From Clostridium sp. CM027 (GTDB lineage: Bacteria > Bacillota > Clostridia > Clostridiales > Clostridiaceae), in assembly GCF_024730565.1 (NCBI RefSeq), contig NZ_CP077725.1, forward strand, positions 3,614,501-3,678,500: a stretch of 64,000 nucleotides of DNA, given 5' to 3'. Every line of letters begins with the position of its first letter. Within the stretch, counting starts at the first letter, position 1. Positions 27,092 through 36,042 of this stretch are shown here, piece by piece. The translations under genes were made by a program, and so were the position numbers. The notes below the pieces were generated by a model. The model made no database searches. It was not told the DNA's origin and worked only from the letters and a program-made list of their open reading frames with translations.

Positions 27092-27847
27092 ATGAATATG
27101 AATTACATAAAAAAAAAATTAATAGTATTTTGTGCGATTTTCATTGTGATTTTATCAATTATAGGTGTTTATAACTTAAAAACTAAGGGTGCGTTTTTGG
27201 GTGAGCAACGTAAATTACCAATTTACTCCGTAGATACTAAAGAGAAAAAGGTTGCGATCTCTTTTGATGCAAACTGGGGCGATGATAGAACAGATGATAT
27301 ATTAAAAATATTAGATAAGTACAATGCTAAAGCAACGTTTTTTATAGTGGGAGCGTGGCTAGACCAGTATCCGGATAGGGTAAAGACGATGCATCAAAAA
27401 GGTCATGAAATAGGAAACCATTCCAATAAGCATCCTATAATGACTACAATATCCAAGGAGAGAATGAACAAAGAAATAACCACCACAGATGCTAAAATAA
27501 TGGCTATAACAGGGAAAGAAACAACCCTTTTTAGATGCCCATCTGGAGAATATAATAATTTAGTAATTGAAACCGTAGAATCAACAAATCATTATTGTAT
27601 TCAATGGGATGCAGATAGTATTGATTGGAAAGAGCAGGGGGCAGAAATTGAGTATAATAGAATAATTAAAAAGACTAAGCCGGGCTCCATACTTTTATTT
27701 CACAATAATGCAAAGTATACCCCTGAAAATTTAGAAAAAATTTTAAAACATTTTAAGGCTCAAGGCTATAAATTTGTAAAAATATCAGATCTTATATACA
27801 AAAAAAACTATTATATAAATGAATCAGGAAAACAAATACAAAAATAA
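27092..27847 (+). CDS. PdaB-like polysaccharide deacetylase, membrane-anchored
   Basis: 251 residues with an N-terminal membrane anchor (about residues 9-28) and a NodB deacetylase domain. Motif 1 is SFDANWGDDRTDD, the sporulation PdaB-type variant of TFDDGP; motif 2 HSNKHP gives metal-binding histidines; then FRCPSGEYN, WDADSIDWK and LLFHNNAKYTPENL. It probably removes acetyl groups from cell-wall or spore-cortex glycan outside the membrane. AAGGAGGATATAAGAGGAT precedes two possible ATG starts (27092, 27098). Confidence 0.88.
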   Translation: MNMNYIKKKLIVFCAIFIVILSIIGVYNLKTKGAFLGEQRKLPIYSVDTKEKKVAISFDANWGDDRTDDILKILDKYNAKATFFIVGAWLDQYPDRVKTMHQKGHEIGNHSNKHPIMTTISKERMNKEITTTDAKIMAITGKETTLFRCPSGEYNNLVIETVESTNHYCIQWDADSIDWKEQGAEIEYNRIIKKTKPGSILLFHNNAKYTPENLEKILKHFKAQGYKFVKISDLIYKKNYYINESGKQIQK

Positions 27848-27859
27848 AAATTAAATGTA

Positions 27860-27889
27860 TTGAAATCCACGGTGTATTTGTATTATAAT
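27860..27889 (+). promoter_or_regulatory. Promoter of the SSB-like gene
   Basis: TTGAAA (27860-27865), 18-base spacer, TATAAT (27884-27889), 138 bases before the start codon. Confidence 0.55.
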
Positions 27890-28026
27890 GGAAATACCAA
27901 TTAGTTATAATTTTGGAAAAATAGATATAAACAAAATTCTCTTAATATTAGGTATATTACATTGAAAAACTGAATATTTATATTCTAAAGAAAGTTTATT
28001 AAAAAAAACTAAGGGAAAGAGGGATT

Positions 28027-28719
28027 ATGATGGATAATGTTATGTTAAATAACAAGATTTATTTAGAAGGAAAGGTAGTATCTGAATTGAAATTCAGTCA
28101 TGAAATGTATGGAGAAGGCTTTTATGTATTTGATTTTGAGGTTTGGAGACTTAGTGAAACAACAGATATTTTAACTATAACAATTTCTGAAAGATTAATT
28201 GCAGGTATGAATATTACAATAGGAAATGAGTTTATAGTTGAAGGTCAACTTAGATCTTACAATAAATTCGTTGACGGATCTAACCGATTAATATTAACGG
28301 TATTTGCTAGAGATATTAAAATTTGTGAAGAACACAGTAAGAATCCAAATCAAATATTTTTAGATGGATATATTTGCAAGAGTCCAGTGTATAGGACAAC
28401 TCCGTTTGGGAGAGAGATTGCGGACATGCTTTTAGCAGTTAACAGATTGTATAATAAATCTGATTATATACCTACAATTGCTTGGGGACGAAATTCTAGG
28501 TTTTGTAAAAGTCTTGAAGTAGGAGATAATATAAGAATATGGGGAAGACTTCAGAGTAGAGAATATCAAAAGAAATTATCAGATGACGAAGTTATAAAGA
28601 AAGTGGCATATGAAGTCTCTATATCAAAGATGGAAAAGGTTGCTAAAGATGGTGGGGGCACTGTAGAAGCGGATATGATTGATGAAGAGCAGGACCTTGA
28701 AGCTCTAGACGTTATATAG
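28027..28719 (+). CDS. SSB-like protein with two OB-fold domains
   Basis: 230 residues. Two OB-fold-like segments appear: residues about 5-105 (NNKIYLEGKVVSELKFSHEM, YVFDFEVWRLSETTDILTI) and 110-205 (QIFLDGYICKSPVYRTTPFG, REIADMLLAVNRLYNKSDYI, PTIAWGRNSRFCKSLEVGD), the second close to classical SSB. An acidic tail (DMIDEEQDLEALDVI) lacks the usual DDDIPF end. Tandem SSB-like proteins of this kind are clostridial paralogues of housekeeping SSB, probably binding single-stranded DNA. Start ATG 28027 after GAAAGAGGGATT. Confidence 0.8.
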   Translation: MMDNVMLNNKIYLEGKVVSELKFSHEMYGEGFYVFDFEVWRLSETTDILTITISERLIAGMNITIGNEFIVEGQLRSYNKFVDGSNRLILTVFARDIKICEEHSKNPNQIFLDGYICKSPVYRTTPFGREIADMLLAVNRLYNKSDYIPTIAWGRNSRFCKSLEVGDNIRIWGRLQSREYQKKLSDDEVIKKVAYEVSISKMEKVAKDGGGTVEADMIDEEQDLEALDVI

Positions 28720-28760
28720 TATAGATATGTAGAATGAATTTTCTTCTTTTAATGGGGTTG

Positions 28761-28950
28761 AAAAGAGCATATATTACGTAAAATACATTCGAACAAGCTT
28801 TAGTAATTCAAACTAATTTTATCGGAAGATACGTTAAGAACAGTACATGTTTGAGCGTTAGCGAGTTTGTACTGTTTAGTATCTTTCAATAAAATTAGTT
28901 TAGAATTACTTAGCAAAGTAAGATGAATTTGTAGTAATATATGCTCTTTT
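28761..28950 (+). repeat. Long palindromic repeat, family A (copy 3, best preserved)
   Basis: Nested arms: AAAAGAGCATATATTAC/GTAATATATGCTCTTTT (perfect, 17 bp), GTAATTCAAACTAATTTTAT pairing with its complement through one bulge, GGAAGATAC/GTATCTTTC, and AACAGTACA/TGTACTGTT around the core TTTGAGCGTTAGCGAGTT. It lies between the convergent SSB-like and dapH genes and could end both transcripts. Confidence 0.85.
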
Positions 28951-28958
28951 AATTTTTG

Positions 28959-29669
28959 TTATTTTCTTAAATCATCAAGTAGTTTAGTTTTTTCTTTAGT
29001 TCCACTATCCACATTTTTTATTATTTTTGCGGGTGTTCCAGCAACTACAACATTTTCAGGAACATCATTTACAACTACAGATCCTGCTGCCACTATAGAA
29101 TTATTTCCGATTTTTACTCCTTCTAAAATTACAGCATTGGCTCCAATTAGTACATTGTCTCCAATTTCACAAGGACTTTTACTTGGAGGTTCTAACACTC
29201 CTGCGATTACTGCACCTGCACCTAAATGAACTCTTTTACCGAGTTTACCTCTGGCACCAACAACAGCGTTCATATCTACCATAGTTTCATCGCCAATTTC
29301 AGCACCTATGTTAATTATGGCACCCATCATTATAACGGCATTTTTACCTATGGTAACCTTGTCGCGTATAATTGCACCTGGTTCAATTCTTGCATCGATA
29401 TTTTTTAAATCTATCAAAGGAATAGCGGAGTTTCGTCTGTCTTGTTCAAGTTTGGATTTTTTGATTCTGTCTTTATACTTTATTAGAAAATCTGATACCT
29501 CATTACTTTCTCCAAAAAGGATATAAAAGCTTCCGTTACCAAAACTTTCTATATTGCCAAATTCGCATTGTGATAAATCTCCATCAATATAGAGTTTAAG
29601 TGGAGTTGCCTTTTTAGCTTCTTTTATGTATCTTGCAATTTCATAAGGGTCGGTTAAATCATAGTTCAT
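28959..29669 (-). CDS. dapH: Tetrahydrodipicolinate N-acetyltransferase
   Basis: 236 residues. The N-terminal DapH domain ([31 protein letters not shown]) is followed by a left-handed beta-helix of hexapeptide repeats ([40 protein letters not shown]). It uses acetyl-CoA to acetylate tetrahydrodipicolinate in the acetyl branch of lysine and diaminopimelate synthesis. Start ATG 29669 after GAAAGGAGATTAACT. It is transcribed divergently from an aminotransferase gene likely to act next in the path. Confidence 0.93.
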   Translation of the reverse strand: MNYDLTDPYEIARYIKEAKKATPLKLYIDGDLSQCEFGNIESFGNGSFYILFGESNEVSDFLIKYKDRIKKSKLEQDRRNSAIPLIDLKNIDARIEPGAIIRDKVTIGKNAVIMMGAIINIGAEIGDETMVDMNAVVGARGKLGKRVHLGAGAVIAGVLEPPSKSPCEIGDNVLIGANAVILEGVKIGNNSIVAAGSVVVNDVPENVVVAGTPAKIIKNVDSGTKEKTKLLDDLRK

Positions 29670-29858
29670 AGTTAATCTCCTTTCGTATTATAAGTATTAA
29701 GCCAAATTTTCATTTTTATGCATTTAATTTCGATTACACCATAAATATTAGCATTATCCTAGAACAATTTAAAAAATACTGATTTTTATTCTATTATATA
29801 GTAAAATACTTATAATGCAAATAATTGAAAGCACAAACACATTGAAAAGGATGATGTT

Positions 29859-31010
29859 ATGAATAATTTATTTTCAAAAAATGTAAGCAATGTAGAGATT
29901 TCTGGAATTAGAAAATTTTTTAATAAGGTTCCACAAGTTGAAGGGGCGATTTCACTGACTCTTGGTCAACCTGATTTTCCAGTGCCTAAAAATATTAAGA
30001 AAGCCATGATCCAAGCTATTAATGAAAATAAAACTGAGTATACAACTAATGCAGGTATTCCGGAGCTACGACATGAGATTTCTAATTTTTTATGCGGCAC
30101 AGGCATCAACTATTCAGCTGATGAAATAACTGTGACTGTTGGTGGAAGTGAGGCACTTCTATGCACATTTGCAGCATTTTTAAATGTTGGAGACAAAGTG
30201 CTGGTACCGACTCCAGCTTATCCAGCTTATGAGAGCTGTGTAAAGATTTTTGGAGCAGAAGTAGTTAATTATAAGCTTAACAGTGATTTTACTATTAATT
30301 TTGAAACATTAAATAAACTTATTAATGAAGAAAATCCTAAGATTTTAGTGATGTCACATCCGTCTAACCCTACTGGAGCAACATTAACATTATTCGAGCG
30401 AAATAAACTTTTTCAAATTCTAAAAGAAAAAAATATTTACATAATAAGTGATGAAATTTATAGCTCATTATGTTATGAAAAATACTATTCATTAGCTCAA
30501 ATTGATGAATTAAGGAATAAAGTAATTTTGGTGGGTGGATTTTCTAAAATGTTTTCAATGACGGGACTTAGAGTTGGATATGTTTGTGCTAGCAAATATA
30601 TCATGGATAATATAATGAAAGTACATCAGTATAATGTTTCTTGTGCAGCCTCAATATCTCAATGGGGTGCGTGCGAAGGATTACTTTCTAGCATGAATGA
30701 TGTAAATAATATGAAAGTGGAGTTTGAGAGGCGAAAAGATTATGTATATAAAAGGTTGAAGCAAATGGGAATGGATACAACTATTCCTAAAGGGGCCTTT
30801 TATATATTTCCCTCTATAACAAAATTTTCTATGAGTAGCGAAGAGTTTTGCAACAGACTGTTGAATGAAGGCAAGGTCGCTGTTGTGCCTGGTTCGGCTT
30901 TTGGCACCGGAGGAGAAGGTTTCATAAGGATATCATATTCTTATAGTATGGAAGTGTTAAAAGAGGCTTTAGATAGAATGGAAAAGTGGATTAAATCATT
31001 ACCTGAGTAA
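29859..31010 (+). CDS. PLP-dependent aminotransferase, class I (probable acetyl-diaminopimelate aminotransferase)
   Basis: 383-residue fold-type I aminotransferase. Visible: LTLGQPDFPVP, TVGGSEALLCTFAAFLNVGD, SHPSNPTGATLT, the DEIYSSLCY aspartate/tyrosine pair, and the PLP lysine in GGFSKMFSMTGLRVGY (about residue 231). It ends with the substrate arginine in GFIRISYS. Placement opposite dapH and next to dapBA suggests PatA-type activity on N-acetyl-2-amino-6-oxopimelate, though the sequence alone would also suit an aspartate aminotransferase. Start ATG 29859 after AAAAGGATGATGTT. Confidence 0.88.
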   Translation: MNNLFSKNVSNVEISGIRKFFNKVPQVEGAISLTLGQPDFPVPKNIKKAMIQAINENKTEYTTNAGIPELRHEISNFLCGTGINYSADEITVTVGGSEALLCTFAAFLNVGDKVLVPTPAYPAYESCVKIFGAEVVNYKLNSDFTINFETLNKLINEENPKILVMSHPSNPTGATLTLFERNKLFQILKEKNIYIISDEIYSSLCYEKYYSLAQIDELRNKVILVGGFSKMFSMTGLRVGYVCASKYIMDNIMKVHQYNVSCAASISQWGACEGLLSSMNDVNNMKVEFERRKDYVYKRLKQMGMDTTIPKGAFYIFPSITKFSMSSEEFCNRLLNEGKVAVVPGSAFGTGGEGFIRISYSYSMEVLKEALDRMEKWIKSLPE

Positions 31011-31025
31011 TTTTTAAAAATATTG

Positions 31026-31082
31026 AACTAGAAAAGCAACCTATTTAAGTATTTAATACTTTGAAGGTTGCTTTTCTAGTTT
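31026..31082 (+). terminator. Aminotransferase terminator
   Basis: AACTAGAAAAGCAACC/GGTTGCTTTTCTAGTT, 16 bp perfect, loop of 24 bases. Confidence 0.75.
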
Positions 31083-31089
31083 AAAGGCT

Positions 31090-31220
31090 AAATCATCTCC
31101 TGCGGAGCTGTATTAACGACTTCAGAAGGAGATTTGTACTCCAACTGAAGTTTTTTATTTGTTAGGGCGCGTAACTCCAGCGTGTAGTAATGGGAGACTT
31201 TCCGTCTGAACTGTCGTTAT
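31090..31220 (+). repeat. Modular dispersed repeat, family B (copy 3, long form)
   Basis: AAATCATC-TCCTGCGGAGCTG, then ATTAACGACTTCAGAAGGAG, about 75 variable bases, TAATGGGAGACTTTCCGTC and TGAACTGTCGTTA. Its last box supplies the TAA stop codon of dapB (31217-31219). Confidence 0.75.
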
Positions 31221-31972
31221 ATTGACATATTAACTACATCATCCATACTATATAGACCTTTTTCTTTTCCGTATATATATTCGCAAGCTTTAAGTGCACC
31301 TATTGCAAAAACATCTCTTGATATTGCAGTATGCTTAATTTCAATACATTCTCCTTTTCCTGCAAATATGACTTCATGATCACCTATAATACTTCCACCA
31401 CGGATAGCATGAATCCCTATTTCATTAGGTTGTCTTTTACTTAAACCATCACGTCCTTTGACAAAGGTGGTTTCGTCATCTATAGAATCTTTAATTGTAT
31501 TTGCAAGGAGTAAAGCGGTACCACTAGGGGAATCGACTTTTTGATTATGATGCTTTTCAATTATCTCAATGTCAAAATCCTTGTAAAGCATATTGCTTAT
31601 GCTTTTAAGTATATTATTAACAACATTTATACCTATAGACATATTTGCAGAGTGGAATACTGGGATTTCGGTGCTGAGGGAACTAATTTTAGATAACTGT
31701 TCTTGCGTGTAACCAGTAGTGCAGAACACAATAGGGATATTTTTCTCTTTAGAATACTTACATAAGGAATCTAAAGCATCTGGCCTTGAAAAATCTAAAA
31801 TCACATCTATATCATTTTCGCATTCAAGTATGCTATCATAGCATGTATAGCCTAAATTAAATGAATTTTTATCAACACCTGCAACAATTGAAATCGTTGT
31901 TGATGCTTTAGCCATTTCAGAAATAACTTTGCCCATCTTTCCATTGCAGCCATTTAGAAGCATTCTAATCAT
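31217..31972 (-). CDS. dapB: 4-hydroxy-tetrahydrodipicolinate reductase
   Basis: 251 residues. Rossmann NAD(P) motif GCNGKMGK (residues 8-15), [10 protein letters not shown], and the catalytic [16 protein letters not shown] (His and Lys). It reduces the DapA product to tetrahydrodipicolinate. ATG 31972 overlaps the dapA stop by four bases (ATGA), so the two are coupled. The stop lies inside a dispersed repeat, so the C-terminus may have been trimmed or reshaped by the repeat; length is within the normal 240-270 range. Confidence 0.95.
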   Translation of the reverse strand: MIRMLLNGCNGKMGKVISEMAKASTTISIVAGVDKNSFNLGYTCYDSILECENDIDVILDFSRPDALDSLCKYSKEKNIPIVFCTTGYTQEQLSKISSLSTEIPVFHSANMSIGINVVNNILKSISNMLYKDFDIEIIEKHHNQKVDSPSGTALLLANTIKDSIDDETTFVKGRDGLSKRQPNEIGIHAIRGGSIIGDHEVIFAGKGECIEIKHTAISRDVFAIGALKACEYIYGKEKGLYSMDDVVNMSI

Positions 31973-32865
31973 TTGATTTCCTCCTTTAAAGGGATATTAT
32001 ATGCTTTTAATTCTTTTTTTAGAATCTGTAAATTTATTTCATCCATTTCACATAGTGGTAGTCTTAAAGCCCCGACTTCCATTCCCATAAGATTCATAGC
32101 TGTTTTTACAGGGATAGGATTAGTTTCTATGAATATAGAGCCATTAAGAGGAAGATACTCCAATTGTATTTTTAGAGCTTTTGCATGCTCGCCTTTTAAA
32201 TATAATTCACACATGTTATGAATCACTGTAGGAATTATATTTGAAAGAACAGATATAACTCCGATACCTCCTAAGGAAAGTATAGGTATAACTTGGTCGT
32301 CATTACCTGAATAGATATCTATTCTATCTCCGCAGAGTGCTTTAATCTGTGCTATCTGACTTATATCGCCGCTCGCTTCTTTAATTGCTACAATGTTTTG
32401 TACTTCGCATAATTTTAGAAGTGTGTTTGGAGTAATATTAAGACCTGTTCTCGAAGGAACGTTGTATATTATTATTGGTGAAGTTACACTATTTGCAATT
32501 GCTTTGAAATGCTCAACTAAGCCTTTTTGAGTAGTCTTGTTATAGTAAGGCGTAATTACAAGTAATCCGTCTACGCCTATTTTTTCTGCCCATCTACTCA
32601 TACTTATTGCAGCGGCAGTATTGTTACTTCCTGTGCCCGCGATTACTGGAATTCTCTTATTAACTAGATCAACTACAAATTTTATAGTCTCTTTTCTTTC
32701 TTGCTCTGTCATAGTAGAAGCTTCACCTGTAGTACCACATACTACAATAGCATCTGTCATGCTTTTGATATGCCATTCTATTAATTCTTCGAGTTTTTTA
32801 AAATCTACGCCTCTTTCATTAAACGGAGTGACTATTGCAACACCAGAACCTTTAAAAATACTCAT
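31969..32865 (-). CDS. dapA: 4-hydroxy-tetrahydrodipicolinate synthase
   Basis: 298-residue TIM-barrel aldolase that condenses pyruvate with aspartate semialdehyde. The Schiff-base lysine is in [10 protein letters not shown] (about residue 164), the catalytic tyrosine in [11 protein letters not shown], and [11 protein letters not shown] binds pyruvate. ATG 32865 after CTAGGAGGTAATCTT. First gene of a dapA-dapB operon. No lysine riboswitch is visible in the 340-base leader. Confidence 0.96.
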   Translation of the reverse strand: MSIFKGSGVAIVTPFNERGVDFKKLEELIEWHIKSMTDAIVVCGTTGEASTMTEQERKETIKFVVDLVNKRIPVIAGTGSNNTAAAISMSRWAEKIGVDGLLVITPYYNKTTQKGLVEHFKAIANSVTSPIIIYNVPSRTGLNITPNTLLKLCEVQNIVAIKEASGDISQIAQIKALCGDRIDIYSGNDDQVIPILSLGGIGVISVLSNIIPTVIHNMCELYLKGEHAKALKIQLEYLPLNGSIFIETNPIPVKTAMNLMGMEVGALRLPLCEMDEINLQILKKELKAYNIPLKEEIK

Positions 32866-33207
32866 AAGATTACCTCCTAGTAGTTTATACTATATAGTTA
32901 TTAATTTAGATCGCTTTTAGTGAAGCATTTCGTAATATTCTTCATAATGAATTAGGAAACACATAAATTATCACTAAAATATTTTTCTTCATTAGATTAT
33001 ATTATATAGCCCATATGTAAAAATATATATACTTTAAAAAAAAAAACTGAAAATCAGCAAGGTATAATTTAATGGGTATATTTATAAAACTGTAATTTAA
33101 ATCATATTATGATTAAATAACGGGTAATATTTATTTTTTATTATGAATAAAAAAACCTCGAATTGTAAAAAATATAAGATATTACAATTATAATTAGGAG
33201 GTATATG
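32866..33207. other. Divergent spacer between dapA and the SASP gene
   Basis: AT-rich. AATTGTAA (33161-33168) and TTACAATT (33182-33189) form an inverted repeat just before the SASP ribosome site. CATATTA at 33103 resembles a sigma-G -10 box, but no matching -35 box stands at the right distance. No lysine riboswitch or T-box motif is seen. Confidence 0.35.
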
Positions 33208-33447
33208 ATGGGTAAAACACCTTTGAAAAAAGTTATAAAAGCTAAGTTAAGAACAAATAAAGAGTTAACTAAAAACGAAATGCTAAGAGAATCGTTAAAA
33301 TATGAAATAGCGGAAGAATTAGGATTAACAGAAAAGATAGATGTGGATGGTTGGAGTGGATTAACAGCAGAAGAAACAGGAAGAATTGGAGGCTTAATGA
33401 CAAAAAGAAAGAAAGCCATAAATCTCCCTAAAAACAAAGATTTTTAA
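33208..33447 (+). CDS. Small acid-soluble spore protein, alpha/beta-type related
   Basis: 79 residues, Lys/Glu-rich. The core ESLKYEIAEELGLTEKIDVD carries the GPR-protease type site (YEIAEELG), and WSGLTAEETGRIGGLMTKRK matches the second conserved block (usually LTSRENGSVGGEMVKR) that binds and protects spore DNA. The usual C-terminus is short. Start chosen at ATG 33208, six bases after AGGAGG; ATG 33205 is one codon earlier. Expected to be made in the forespore. Confidence 0.85.
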   Translation: MGKTPLKKVIKAKLRTNKELTKNEMLRESLKYEIAEELGLTEKIDVDGWSGLTAEETGRIGGLMTKRKKAINLPKNKDF

Positions 33448-33545
33448 AGATATTAAGCAAATTAATTTGGACAATATTTGGTATATAGGTTAGTATATTA
33501 TATACCATTATAGTATTAAGAGGAATATAAAGGAGAAATGTTAAT

Positions 33546-34283
33546 ATGAACTGTTACAAAGAGTTTGCTTGTATATATGATGAATTAATCAATTCTGATA
33601 TTGATTATAAAACATGGGCTTCCAAAATATTATGTATTTGCAAAGAGCATCACTTAGATATGGAGAGTTATTTAGATTTAGCCTGTGGTACAGCAAATCT
33701 TACTATAGAAATTGCAAATGAGTTTAAGCATACCTGGGCAGTTGATTTATCTTGTGATATGTTAAGTCAAGCAGAGAAAAAGATGAGGGATGCTCGGGTA
33801 GGAGCAAAATTTGTATGCCAAGATATTTGTGAATTGAATTTAGATAATACTTTTAACCTTATAACTTGCGGATTAGATTCTAGCAACTATATATTAAAAA
33901 AAGAAAATTTTAAAAAGTATTTATTAGGCGCTTATGATTTATTAAAACAGGATGGGTTATTCATCTTTGATATTAACTCTTATTATAAACTTACCAATGT
34001 GCTTGGTAATAATATTTATAATTACGATAGTGATGATGTAGTGTATATTTGGGAAAATTATTTAGAAAATGATATAGTACAAATGAATTTAACTTTTTTT
34101 GTAAAAGAAGGACAAGTGTTCAGACGCTTTGATGAGCAACACTCTGAAAGGGCTTATAAAGAAGAATATGTAGAAAGTGTTATAAAAGAAATTGGGTTCG
34201 AAATAATTAAAAAGATGGATAACTATGAAGATAAAGTAGTAAGTAAAATCACAGAGCGAATATGTTACGTACTTAAGAAGTAA
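33546..34283 (+). CDS. Class I SAM-dependent methyltransferase
   Basis: 245 residues with SAM motif I YLDLACGTANLTIEIA (about residues 42-56), then WAVDLSCDMLSQAEKKM and FNLITCGLDSSNYILKKENF, the general methyltransferase_25/11 layout. Substrate unknown. ATG 33546 after AAAGGAGAAATGTTAAT. It is 31 bases before hslO, so probably cotranscribed. Confidence 0.85.
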   Translation: MNCYKEFACIYDELINSDIDYKTWASKILCICKEHHLDMESYLDLACGTANLTIEIANEFKHTWAVDLSCDMLSQAEKKMRDARVGAKFVCQDICELNLDNTFNLITCGLDSSNYILKKENFKKYLLGAYDLLKQDGLFIFDINSYYKLTNVLGNNIYNYDSDDVVYIWENYLENDIVQMNLTFFVKEGQVFRRFDEQHSERAYKEEYVESVIKEIGFEIIKKMDNYEDKVVSKITERICYVLKK

Positions 34284-34314
34284 AAAACAAAAATAGTTTA
34301 CAGGAGGCTAGTAT

Positions 34315-35196
34315 ATGGATAAATTGGTTAGAGCTACTGCAAAGGAAGGCCAGGTTAGAATAGTCGCAGCAATAACTACGGGTTTAGTAAATGAGGGAGT
34401 TTCTATGCATTTGTGTGCACCCACGGCAGCAGCTGCTTTTGGTAGGATGCTAACGGCTGGTGCTCTTATGGGAAGCATGTTAAAGTCGCAGCAAGATAGT
34501 TTAACACTTCAAATTGATGGCGGAGGAGAAGCGAGAGGCGTGGTAGTAACTGCACATGCTGATGTAAGTGTAAAAGGGTACATAGGAAACCCTAATGTAG
34601 ATTTGCCTGCAAACAAACAGGGGAAACTTGATGTAAGTGCTGCCGTTGGTACGGATGGTTATTTAAGGATTATAAGAGATATGGGACTAAAGGAACCGTA
34701 CATAGGTCAAGTGCCAATCTGTACAGGTGAAATTGGGGATGACTTAGCTTATTACTTTACTGTATCAGAGCAAACGCCGTCTGCTGTGGGACTCGGAGTT
34801 TTAGTTGACACGGATATGAGCATTAAAGCTTCAGGAGGTTTTATAATCCAAATGATGCCTGGTGCAGACGAATTTTTAGCTGATATAATAACGTATAGGC
34901 TTGAAGAAATTCCATCTATAACTGAATTAATAGCAAAAGGGATGAACATCGAAGAAATTTTGGAATTTATTTTTGAAGATATGGAACTTAAAATACATGA
35001 AGAGGTTAAGCCGACGTATAAATGTGATTGCTGCAGGGAAAGGGTTGAGAGGGCCTTAATAAGTATAGGTAAAAAGGATTTAGAAGAATTATATAATGAT
35101 GGTAAAACCGAAGAACTTAAATGCCATTTTTGTAATGAAAATTATGAATTTAATCATGAAGAAATTGGGCAATTACTTAAAGAAGCTAATTCATAG
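34315..35196 (+). CDS. hslO: Redox-regulated chaperone Hsp33
   Basis: 293 residues. The N-terminal Hsp33 core ([40 protein letters not shown]) and the C-terminal redox switch with CDC (about residue 239) and CHFC (about residue 271) zinc ligands. Oxidation releases zinc and activates the holdase. ATG 34315 after CAGGAGGCTAGTAT. Confidence 0.96.
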   Translation: MDKLVRATAKEGQVRIVAAITTGLVNEGVSMHLCAPTAAAAFGRMLTAGALMGSMLKSQQDSLTLQIDGGGEARGVVVTAHADVSVKGYIGNPNVDLPANKQGKLDVSAAVGTDGYLRIIRDMGLKEPYIGQVPICTGEIGDDLAYYFTVSEQTPSAVGLGVLVDTDMSIKASGGFIIQMMPGADEFLADIITYRLEEIPSITELIAKGMNIEEILEFIFEDMELKIHEEVKPTYKCDCCRERVERALISIGKKDLEELYNDGKTEELKCHFCNENYEFNHEEIGQLLKEANS

Positions 35197-35220
35197 ATAA
35201 AAATGCAGCTTTGGATAAAG

Positions 35221-35275
35221 AGAATATAGTATATGTGGTATTGCTTTTTATAGAAAGCAATACACAAACTATATT
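35221..35275 (+). other. Stem-loop 3' of hslO
   Basis: GAATATAGT...GTATTGCTTT/AAAGCAATAC...AACTATATTC, two stacked stems with an internal bulge and TTATAG loop. No T-run follows, so termination is uncertain. The rest of the spacer to 35528 holds a second TTGACA (35373) and a 25-codon ATG frame at 35425 without a ribosome site. Confidence 0.45.
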
Positions 35276-35476
35276 CAATAGTAATATATGTTTCAAATCG
35301 TAGCAAAGTGGAGTAAATTCGATAAATAGGGAGTATAATTTAAATATACGTGAATATTCACCATATTTATGGTTGACAGCCGTAAGGAAATCTTATAATA
35401 TAATAAAGTACTCACAAAGTACACATGGACGAGGAAGTTAACAGTAAAGTAAAAAAACAGTTAATACATAAAGTTG

Positions 35477-35505
35477 TTGACAAGTTTTATGAAATGATGT
35501 AAACT
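35477..35505 (+). promoter_or_regulatory. Promoter of the tRNA cluster
   Basis: TTGACA (35477-35482), 17-base spacer, TAAACT (35500-35505), 23 bases before the first tRNA. Confidence 0.7.
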
Positions 35506-35528
35506 GTACTAGTCTGATAAAGATATGT

Positions 35529-35604
35529 GGGAGCATAGCTCAGCTGGGAGAGCATCTGCCTTACAAGCAGAGGGTCACAGGTTCGAACCCTGTTGTTCCC
35601 ACCA
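35529..35604 (+). tRNA. tRNA-Val (anticodon UAC)
   Basis: 76 bases including encoded CCA. Acceptor GGGAGCA/TGTTCCC, D-loop AGCTCAGCTGGGAGAGC, anticodon loop CTTACAA, T-loop GGTTCGAACC. This is the tRNA expected to be read by the valS T-box. Confidence 0.97.
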
Positions 35605-35609
35605 CATAT

Positions 35610-35686
35610 GGCTCAATAGCTCAGTTGGTTAGAGTGCCGCCCTGTCACGGCGGAGGTCGAGGGTTCGAGTCCCTTTTGAGTCGCCA
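35610..35686 (+). tRNA. tRNA-Asp (anticodon GUC)
   Basis: 77 bases with CCA. Acceptor GGCTCAA/TTGAGTC, anticodon stem-loop CCGCCCTGTCACGGCGG, T-arm GGGTTCGAGTCCC. Confidence 0.97.
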
Positions 35687-35716
35687 TTTGAATTTAGTAA
35701 ATTTGAAAATTATTAA

Positions 35717-35792
<76 letters not shown>

Positions 35793-35797
35793 GTGTT

Positions 35798-35872
35798 GCG
35801 GAAGTGGCTCAGTGGTAGAGCGTCACCTTGCCAAGGTGAACGTCGCGAGTTCGAATCTCGTCTTCCGCTCCA
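35798..35872 (+). tRNA. tRNA-Gly (anticodon GCC)
   Basis: 75 bases with CCA. Acceptor GCGGAAG/CTTCCGC, anticodon loop CTTGCCAAG, T-arm CGAGTTCGAATCTCG. Confidence 0.97.
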
Positions 35873-35890
35873 ACTATAATTATGAATAAT

Positions 35891-35965
35891 GGCGCTATAG
35901 CCAAGCGGTAAGGTCAAGGTCTGCAAAACCTTTATTCCCCGGTTCAAATCCGGGTGGCGCCTCCA
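35891..35965 (+). tRNA. tRNA-Cys (anticodon GCA)
   Basis: 75 bases with CCA. Acceptor GGCGCTA/TGGCGCC, anticodon loop TCTGCAAAA, T-arm CCGGTTCAAATCCGG. Last gene of the cluster. Confidence 0.97.
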
Positions 35966-35972
35966 AAACAAT

Positions 35973-36021
35973 AAAAAGTAGTCTAAATGCTGATATTTCA
36001 GCATTTAGACTACTTTTTTTA
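35973..36021 (+). terminator. tRNA cluster terminator
   Basis: Long stem AAAAGTAGTCTAAATGCTGA/TCAGCATTTAGACTACTTTT around a short loop, then T-run. It can act both ways; the DUF6873 gene converges from the right. Confidence 0.92.
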
Positions 36022-36042
36022 TTTCAGTATATTTTGGATTCG

